Below, one piece after another: positions 44,167 to 47,363 of a stretch of 47,363 nt of DNA. The translations under genes and the position numbers were made by a program. The notes beneath the pieces are model-generated. The model did not search any database. It saw nothing but the letters and a program-made list of their open reading frames with translations, and was not told where the DNA came from. Position 1 is the stretch's first letter. Each line of letters opens with the position of its first letter. Source of the DNA: a virus; IMG/VR virus record IMGVR_UViG_3300006751_000022, positions 1 to 47,363 of that record. The stretch is one strand, 5' to 3'.

Positions 44167-44928
44167 ATGACAGCAAAACAACAACAACTTGCCCTCATCC
44201 AAAAAACCATCGAAGCTGCCGACAAGCTTGGCAACAAAAGGGATGTTTACACTCTGGGTTCTCTCCTGCGCTATCGACAAAAGCGAAAGCTGTCCCACCG
44301 TCAGGAAGACTTCTTAAAGAAGCTAATCCAGCGCAACGATGAGTCTGCATTGAAGGCACTGGCTGATAAAAATGCAGAGTGGGAGCGTGAATGGCGAAGC
44401 AACGATGAATTGAGGGCAAAGGCCGAGGTCATTGCAAATTATTATTTGACCACGACCTACTATAATGTACCTGCTCGAAAGGTCATTCAATGGCGCAAGA
44501 TTGAAAGCTTTACAGCCCACTCAGAAGAAGAGAAGAGCGAGTTGTATGCAGACTGTCTCCCTCCGAAGCGTCAGGTTTTGAGAATGGTTAACAACAAGTA
44601 TGCTGAGAACGTATGGCAAAGCCACAATGCCGAGCCTAAATGGAAGGTCGGTGACATGGTAGCTATCCGCAAGTCTTATAAAGGAACCCTTAACCTTGGA
44701 AACAAAATCGCCACAAGCCATTGGCATGGCAAACAAGGTTTCCCGATGTTCGATGAATTGAGCTATTTGATTGTAGCAGTGGATTCAAAGCCAATCAGTG
44801 AGTCTCTCAAGTACGACAAGAGCCGAGGTGGTTGCAGATATTACAAACTGCTACCCGTAGGCTACCCTACCCCCGTGGATGTCATGGAGTGTAACCTAAA
44901 GAAGCTTCTCAAAAAACAGGTGAGCTAA
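44167..44928 (+). CDS. Helical protein with an internal KVGD module
   Basis: A 253-aa protein. ATG 44167 with AGGAA upstream. The N-terminal 150 residues are charged and helical (K-L-S-H-R-Q-E-D-F-L-K-K-L). After residue 155, W-K-V-G-D-M-V-A-I-R-K-S-Y-K-G-T-L begins the same barrel pattern as the array, so this looks like a fusion of that module to a helical domain. It leads a five-gene operon. Confidence 0.65.
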   Translation: MTAKQQQLALIQKTIEAADKLGNKRDVYTLGSLLRYRQKRKLSHRQEDFLKKLIQRNDESALKALADKNAEWEREWRSNDELRAKAEVIANYYLTTTYYNVPARKVIQWRKIESFTAHSEEEKSELYADCLPPKRQVLRMVNNKYAENVWQSHNAEPKWKVGDMVAIRKSYKGTLNLGNKIATSHWHGKQGFPMFDELSYLIVAVDSKPISESLKYDKSRGGCRYYKLLPVGYPTPVDVMECNLKKLLKKQVS

Positions 44929-45122
44929 TGAAAGTCGGTAATTTAGTTACATGGTCGGAACCCTCCCCGTACCCCGAACAATGTCAGCTTGGTGTGATTA
45001 TAACAATCGAAGCTTGTACGATTTGTCCAGAAGACCAGTACGTCCAGATTCAATGGGCAGATGAGGAGAAAGGCAGCAGCAGGTCATGGGAACAAGTCCA
45101 AGACATAAAGGTGATAGCATGA
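44928..45122 (+). CDS. KVGD family member
   Basis: A 64-aa protein, M-K-V-G-N-L-V-T-W-S-E-P-S-P-Y-P-E-Q-C, L-G-V-I-I-T and V-Q-I-Q-W-A-D-E-E. D of G-D is N. The stop of the previous gene (TAATG) is shared. Its loop resembles the member at 41686. Confidence 0.72.
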   Translation: MKVGNLVTWSEPSPYPEQCQLGVIITIEACTICPEDQYVQIQWADEEKGSSRSWEQVQDIKVIA

Positions 45123-45328
45123 AAGTCGGTGATTTAGTTAAATACAAGACAACTGGTGACATGGGCTTGATTATTCGGATGGAGACAAAGCCAGCTTTGC
45201 CAACCGATAGAGAATGGGTTTATGTGGCATGGATAGGCCAAGAAGGTCAAGCCACTCGATGGCGATGGGGTCGAGAACTCTCAGGGTATCCCAAAGCAGA
45301 CTTGGAGGTCATCAATGAAGGTCGGTGA
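45119..45328 (+). CDS. KVGD family member
   Basis: A 69-aa protein, M-K-V-G-D-L-V-K-Y-K-T-T-G-D-M-G-L-I-I-R-M, V-Y-V-A-W-I-G-Q and L-E-V-I-N-E-G-R. ATGA-type start, 14-base overlap end. Confidence 0.74.
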   Translation: MKVGDLVKYKTTGDMGLIIRMETKPALPTDREWVYVAWIGQEGQATRWRWGRELSGYPKADLEVINEGR

Positions 45329-45494
45329 TTTGGTTAAAATCGAAACTTATCGCAACAGTGGCGACATTGAAGCAATTGGAATACTTTTGAAATACGATCT
45401 CGTCCGAGCGCGAGCCACTGTTCATGTTACTGATGGAACCCAGCAAAATGTTCCAGTCGGTCTGATTTCGAGGTATCGTAATGAAAGTCGGTGA
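45315..45494 (+). CDS. KVGD family member
   Basis: A 59-aa protein, M-K-V-G-D-L-V-K-I-E-T-Y-R-N-S-G then A-I-G-I-L-L-K, A-T-V-H-V-T-D-G. It ends R-Y-R-N-E-S-R at the overlap. Confidence 0.74.
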   Translation: MKVGDLVKIETYRNSGDIEAIGILLKYDLVRARATVHVTDGTQQNVPVGLISRYRNESR

Positions 45495-45660
45495 TTTGGT
45501 ATCAGCCCCGAAGAGTCAATTTGATGACTTTGACATGAAGCAGTTCTTTGGTTTGGTTGTCTGGACGGATGGCTACAAGGTCACTCTTCTTGTCGATGGG
45601 CTGGAAGAAACATGGACAACCTTTGACCTCAAAGCGATAGGCGCAAAGGTCATAAGTTAA
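45481..45660 (+). CDS. KVGD family member, end of dyad-11 operon
   Basis: A 59-aa protein, M-K-V-G-D-L-V-S-A-P-K-S, F-F-G-L-V-V-W-T-D-G-Y, K-V-T-L-L-V-D-G and K-V-I-S. No N-E-S-R tail, as in the other last-in-operon members. Confidence 0.74.
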   Translation: MKVGDLVSAPKSQFDDFDMKQFFGLVVWTDGYKVTLLVDGLEETWTTFDLKAIGAKVIS

Positions 45661-45662
45661 AC

Positions 45663-45706
45663 CGGACAATTTCTGTCCTCGACAATCTGGCTGAACAGGT
45701 TATATT
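45663..45706 (+). promoter_or_regulatory. Dyad promoter 12
   Basis: GGACA-ATTTC-TGTCC (45664-45678), TCGACA (45679-45684), 16 bp, TATATT (45701-45706). Drives one small gene. Confidence 0.85.
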
Positions 45707-45730
45707 ATATACATCACAAGGAAAGCTAAC

Positions 45731-45913
45731 ATGAAAAAGCAATCATCTAAAGCCCAAATACTCAAGCAACTGGCCGCAGCCAGAGGCATCGAGCGCAAGC
45801 GACACTTTGAAGCTGGCGGGTCTTTGGTCGATTGGCGTGGAGGCACTCGAACAGTGACAAAAAACAAAAAGAAGTCAGCTTCAAAACTGGCTTGCCGAGG
45901 GCGATTCCGCTAA
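45731..45913 (+). CDS. 60-aa very basic protein
   Basis: AAGGAAAG precedes ATG 45731. M-K-K-Q-S-S-K-A-Q-I-L-K-Q-L begins a helical, Lys/Arg-rich protein (K-N-K-K-K-S-A-S-K near the end) ending C-R-G-R-F-R. Probably nucleic-acid or ribosome binding, by charge only. It is a monocistronic unit between two dyad promoters. Confidence 0.6.
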   Translation: MKKQSSKAQILKQLAAARGIERKRHFEAGGSLVDWRGGTRTVTKNKKKSASKLACRGRFR

Positions 45914-45915
45914 AC

Positions 45916-45959
45916 CGGACAGAAATTGTCCTCGACAACTCGCCAAAACTAATTATATT
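45916..45959 (+). promoter_or_regulatory. Dyad promoter 13
   Basis: GGACA-GAAAT-TGTCC (45917-45931), TCGACA (45932-45937), 16 bp, TATATT (45954-45959). Drives the AAA+ gene. Confidence 0.85.
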
Positions 45960-46008
45960 ATATACATCAAACAAAAACTTTCTTTAACCCCCCAATCTGG
46001 AGTCCATC

Positions 46009-47067
46009 ATGGCAGTAGATTTTAAAACATTCCTCTCAGTCGTTCCTCACATCGTCGCAGCACGATTCCCAATCCTTACCCGAGGCCGCCACGGTATCGG
46101 GAAATCCACTGTGGTTTATCAGCTTGCAGACAGCATGGGTCTTCCAGTTGTCGAGCGTCGAGCTTCACAGATGACCGAAGGTGACCTCTTGGGTCTGCCG
46201 AAGGTCGAAGGTAATATCACAAAGTGGCTTGCTCCAGAGTGGCTCCATGAAGCTTGTAATAAGCCTGTAGTCCTCTTCCTCGATGAAGTTGACCGAGCGA
46301 CGATGGAAGTCCGACAGGGCATCTTTGAGCTTTGCGATTCTCGTAAAATCGCTGGCTATGAGCTTCATCCAGATACCATCATCTTTGCTGCCGTCAACGG
46401 TGGACAGCATGGAGCGCAGTACCAAGTCGGTGAAATGGATCCAGCGGAGCTTGACCGTTACACTGTCTTTGACCTTGAGCCTTCAATTGAAGATTGGCTG
46501 ATTTGGGCTAAAGACAACGTAGTTCAAGAGATTTGGGACTTCATCAACCATAATCATGGTCACTTGGAGCACAACGATGACTATGAACCTAACAAGGTTT
46601 ATCCTTCTCGTCGCTCTTGGGAACGTCTTTCTAAGACCTTGACCTCGATGGGGAAGGACATCGAATCCTCTCCGGTTCTCTATCAGCTTGCCTGTGCTTT
46701 CATCGGCTTTGAAGGTGCTGTAGCTTTCAATGACTTCATGAAGAACTATGAACGTCAAGTCACTATCGAGAACATCCTTGATGAAGGTAAGCTTGAATTG
46801 ACCAAAGATTGGAAAATCAATGACCATAACTCTCTTATCGAGAAGTTCAAGGCCAAAGAGGTTTTCAATGAGAAGCTCGATGACAATCGTTTGCAGAACC
46901 TTGCAAACTACTTTGTCACCCTTCCTTCTGAGATTGCCATGACCCTTTGGCAAGTAATGGGAACCACCGAGTTCGCCACCTACAACGTGGCAAAGCTCCA
47001 CAACCTCACTGCTTCTTGTGGAACCGTTGTTCAAGACTTCATCGTCGAAATCTTGACCGCAAAATAA
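46009..47067 (+). CDS. MoxR-like AAA+ ATPase
   Basis: A 352-aa protein; CTGGAG precedes the ATG. Walker A G-R-H-G-I-G-K-S at 26-33, Walker B V-V-L-F-L-D-E at 87-93, sensor-1 N130 (A-A-V-N-G) and E-L-D-R-Y as the arginine-finger region. The G-D-L-L-G-L-P segment near 58-64 is typical of MoxR-type remodelers. These work with a von Willebrand/metallopeptidase-like partner, and the next gene looks like such a partner. The C-terminal 180 residues are helical. Codon use appears richer in GC than the array genes. Confidence 0.86.
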   Translation: MAVDFKTFLSVVPHIVAARFPILTRGRHGIGKSTVVYQLADSMGLPVVERRASQMTEGDLLGLPKVEGNITKWLAPEWLHEACNKPVVLFLDEVDRATMEVRQGIFELCDSRKIAGYELHPDTIIFAAVNGGQHGAQYQVGEMDPAELDRYTVFDLEPSIEDWLIWAKDNVVQEIWDFINHNHGHLEHNDDYEPNKVYPSRRSWERLSKTLTSMGKDIESSPVLYQLACAFIGFEGAVAFNDFMKNYERQVTIENILDEGKLELTKDWKINDHNSLIEKFKAKEVFNEKLDDNRLQNLANYFVTLPSEIAMTLWQVMGTTEFATYNVAKLHNLTASCGTVVQDFIVEILTAK

Positions 47068-47071
47068 GAAA

Positions 47072-47115
47072 CGGACAAAAACTGTCCTCGACAATAGTCG
47101 AGGACATGTTATATT
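47072..47115 (+). promoter_or_regulatory. Dyad promoter 14 with long second dyad
   Basis: GGACA-AAAAC-TGTCC (47073-47087), TCGACA (47088-47093), 16 bp, TATATT (47110-47115). TGTCCTCGAC-AATA-GTCGAGGACA (47083-47106) is a 10-bp perfect dyad. Confidence 0.85.
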
Positions 47116-47145
47116 ATATATGAACCCAATCAATGGAGGTCTTTC

Positions 47146-47363
47146 ATGGCTTTTGATTTAGATAAACATACTTGGCGACTCCTTCAGAATGAGCCTTTCT
47201 TTGCCGCTCTCTCTCGTCGCATCCACAAGACACCGACAACAGCTATTCCAACCGCTGGTGTTAAGTTAAACCCTGAGACTGCACAGTTTGAAATGATTTA
47301 CAATCCTGAGTTCTTTGAGAAGCTGGAAGATAATCATAAGCTTGGAGTCTTGATGCACGAATA
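47146..47363 (+). CDS. DUF2201/VWA-metallopeptidase-like partner of the MoxR ATPase (3' partial)
   Basis: Seventy-two codons are visible before the window ends. GGAGG precedes ATG 47146. The order E-P-F-F-A-A-L-S-R-R-I, I-P-T-A-G-V-K-L-N, M-I-Y-N-P-E-F-F and G-V-L-M-H-E matches the N-terminal metallopeptidase-like region of DUF2201 proteins (a strand, Y-N-P-x-F, then H-E of a zinc site). A VWA domain would be expected further on but is off the window. Confidence 0.65.
   Translation, partial: MAFDLDKHTWRLLQNEPFFAALSRRIHKTPTTAIPTAGVKLNPETAQFEMIYNPEFFEKLEDNHKLGVLMHE

Noticed and set aside
34448-47115. The GGACA-N5-TGTCC hairpins as intrinsic terminators of the upstream operons
   Set aside because: Stems are only 5-6 bp and no U-tract follows; the next bases are the -35 box. 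The fixed distance to the -35 in all copies fits an operator or activator site better.
35462-47115. The repeated promoter modules as a CRISPR array
   Set aside because: Copies are separated by genes of varied length rather than by uniform spacers, and the repeats form a promoter.

Overview
All recognisable genes in this 47 kb window lie on the + strand. The gene content points to a large tailed bacteriophage (Caudoviricetes, probably a jumbo or huge phage of a Gram-negative host) rather than a bacterial chromosome. It combines a phage replication and recombination set, an endolysin, GroES-like and GroEL chaperonins, nucleotide-synthesis enzymes, a tmRNA, a tRNA and many tiny, tightly packed or overlapping genes. 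No terminase, capsid or tail gene is recognisable in the window, so the phage assignment rests on the mixture and the compactness. The host is not identifiable from sequence alone.

Layout. (1) 1-12.2 kb: the tail of a gp32-like ssDNA-binding protein, an FKBP/SlyD-type isomerase, thioredoxin, a UvsX/RecA-type recombinase, a 5'-3' exonuclease, a DnaB/gp41-type helicase, a B12-dependent class II ribonucleotide reductase, a GroES-like protein, ThyX, a nucleotidyltransferase-like protein and small proteins. (2) 12.2-19.5 kb: a bacterial C-family DNA polymerase (Pol III alpha type), a 2OG-Fe(II) oxygenase, dUTPase and an IMPDH/GMPR-family enzyme. (3) 19.5-27.2 kb: an acidic repeat protein, ClpP, a T7-type amidase endolysin with a peptidoglycan-binding domain, a possible nuclease, GroEL, a glutaredoxin, a cupin and a nucleotidylyltransferase. 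(4) 27.2-34.4 kb: tmRNA, a metallopeptidase-like protein, tRNA-Gly(GCC), a lipoprotein, ClpS, a metallophosphoesterase, a PiT-type phosphate permease and a trypsin-like protease. (5) 34.4-47.4 kb: a large accessory region built from repeated parts.

The accessory region is the most unusual part. Fourteen near-identical promoter elements each carry a GGACA-N5-TGTCC dyad fixed directly upstream of a TCGACA -35 box, nearly always with a 16-bp spacer to a TATATT-like -10. They drive short operons containing about 27 divergent paralogues of a 49-73 residue protein that begins M-K-V-G-D-L-V. The paralogues are joined by a conserved 14-base stop/start overlap in which the last codons of one gene are the first codons of the next. 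Also present are three double zinc-knuckle (CCHC) paralogues, a 141-nt tRNA-like structured RNA, and a MoxR-like AAA+ ATPase followed by the start of a probable DUF2201-type partner. Elsewhere the phage uses strong canonical promoters (TTGACA, 16-17 bp, TATATT, often with an extended TG), so two promoter classes can be separated by eye.

How the genes fit together. The replication genes and the nucleotide enzymes (RNR, ThyX, dUTPase, IMPDH/GMPR family, with thioredoxin and glutaredoxin as reductants) would supply and copy DNA. GroEL with a GroES-like partner would fold phage proteins. The tmRNA (tag ending ALAA), ClpP and ClpS form a protein-quality and proteolysis set. The PiT permease and phosphoesterase may support phosphate supply. 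Several proteins share an N-terminus resembling a T4-type capsid-targeting sequence and might be packaged in the virion.
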